Source of the DNA: Isoetes taiwanensis
Lineage: Eukaryota; Streptophyta; Lycopodiopsida; Isoetales; Isoetaceae
Reading direction: 5' to 3'
DNA length: 64,000 nucleotides
Assembly (NCBI GenBank): GCA_021234155.1
Contig: JAJEKV010000104.1
Location: forward strand, 808,001-872,000
The notes below the pieces were generated by a model. The model saw only the letters and a program-made list of their open reading frames with translations. It was not told where the DNA came from and ran no database searches. Shown here one piece after another: positions 63,608-64,000 of the stretch. Position 1 is the first letter of the stretch. Every line of letters starts with the position of its first letter. The translations under genes were made by a program, and so were the position numbers.

Positions 63608-63611
<4 letters not shown>

Positions 63612-63642
<31 letters not shown>

Positions 63643-63651
63643 ACATGCATT
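63612..63651 (+). repeat. 40-A homopolymer at the right edge of the array
   Basis: A run of 40 A replaces the short A-run that follows 'gcatttataat' in the other copies. It may be a retroposon tail, slippage at the original 7-A run, or a length error. Confidence 0.8.
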
Positions 63652-63887
63652 ACCTCAGAGTGCAAGAATAAGTTCGAAACATCCAATAGCGCCGGAAATT
63701 AGGAAGAAGACTTCGCTGGAAAAAGAAAGGACGTTTGCCACGTCAAAAAAAAATTTGCACGAAAGCCACGTAGACGCTGGAAATTTTTCCGGTACGGAAT
63801 CCCGGGGTCTTATCTTTACGTTGGATATTTTCTGGCCGTCTCAAAACTTTACTGGCTGGAATCTTTCTGGTCGGAAAATTATGTTAT
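63652..63887. other. Unique sequence beyond the array
   Basis: No gene. Its ccgg-rich style (tttttccggtacgg, ctggccg) resembles 7320-7480 loosely. Confidence 0.4.
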
Positions 63888-63998
63888 GTAGAATGGCATG
63901 GGGTCAGCCATTCTTGCTGCCCCCATGACCTGCAGAATCAGGTGCTGATTCTGCAGGTCATGGGGGCAGCAAGAATGGCTGACCCCATGCCATTCTAC
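63888..63998. repeat. Perfect 53-bp inverted repeat with 5-bp spacer
   Basis: Arms 63888-63940 and 63946-63998 are exact reverse complements around the spacer ggtgc. The left arm starts gtagaatggcatgg and ends tgcagaatca. One RNA strand would form a perfect 53-bp hairpin. It lies at the very end of the window, so it is either a young foldback/MITE-like element or hairpin locus, or a read/assembly snap-back. Confidence 0.9.
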
Positions 63999-64000
63999 TA

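Larger units (their letters stand above)
59547..63611. repeat. Array module B, copy 5, truncated (4065 bp)
   Basis: Colinear with copy 4 up to gcatttata, where it breaks about 490 bp before the usual unit end and runs into a 40-A tract and unrelated sequence. This is the right edge of the array. Confidence 0.92.

Noticed and set aside
36745-63611. Array as ribosomal DNA
   Set aside because: The units contain no stretch resembling 18S, 5.8S, 25S or 5S rRNA and are AT-rich throughout.
36745-63611. Modules A/B as nested LTR retrotransposons
   Set aside because: No gag/pol motifs, primer-binding site, polypurine tract or TG...CA ends were seen.

Overview
The window looks like nuclear DNA of a land plant: genes with many short GT-AG introns, AT-rich intergenic DNA, plant-type Ty3/gypsy, LINE and Helitron remains, and plant-specific gene families (brassinosteroid/phytosterol reductase DWF5, CCoAOMT-like methyltransferase, WAK-like kinase, LUL/LOG2-type E3, PHT1 transporter). 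I cannot name the species. A seed-free vascular plant is possible, but this is only an impression. There are no bacterial features, CRISPR arrays or recognisable tRNA/rRNA genes.

Layout. 1-~5.96 kb: 3' part of a Ty3/gypsy LTR retrotransposon (RNase H, integrase, pol C-terminus, all broken). It carries an unusual long antisense coiled-coil reading frame that overlaps the pol end, then a small sense frame, a polypurine tract and the start of the 3' LTR. 7.68-11.35 kb (minus): a decayed Helitron with an HUH/Y2 Rep, a PIF1-type helicase with two small introns, and a C-terminal exonuclease-endonuclease-phosphatase-like nuclease, a Helentron-like arrangement. 12.94-16.49 kb (plus): an apparently intact 9-exon CCoAOMT-like O-methyltransferase with a transit-peptide-like N-terminus. 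17.73-20.04 kb: LINE debris, including a 220-bp 3' tail insertion with an 18-bp target duplication and an antisense reverse transcriptase fragment. 22.81-26.18 kb (plus): an apparently intact 13-exon 7-dehydrocholesterol reductase (DWF5) gene with a minisatellite-derived N-terminal extension. 28.2-31.0 kb: fragments of three unrelated genes side by side (LUL-type E3 exon, WAK-like kinase, PHT1 first exon).

34.3-63.6 kb is dominated by a large tandem repeat. A ~2.2-kb module A and a ~4.55-kb module B are arranged A-B-B-(short B piece)-A-B-B-B(truncated), giving an 11.45-kb higher-order period. A more diverged relative of A lies just upstream at 34.35-36.7 kb. Differences between B copies are concentrated at CAG/CTG sites, and the B/A junction at 48.2 kb lies in a patch of dense A-to-G differences. 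Both patterns suggest long-read consensus error, possibly at CHG-methylated sites, so array structure and copy differences should be treated with caution. The window ends with a perfect 53-bp inverted repeat with a 5-bp spacer.

The two intact genes, a sterol reductase in the ER membrane and a probable plastid-targeted methyltransferase, appear to be independent housekeeping/specialised-metabolism genes set in a repeat-rich matrix. No operon-like cooperation is implied.
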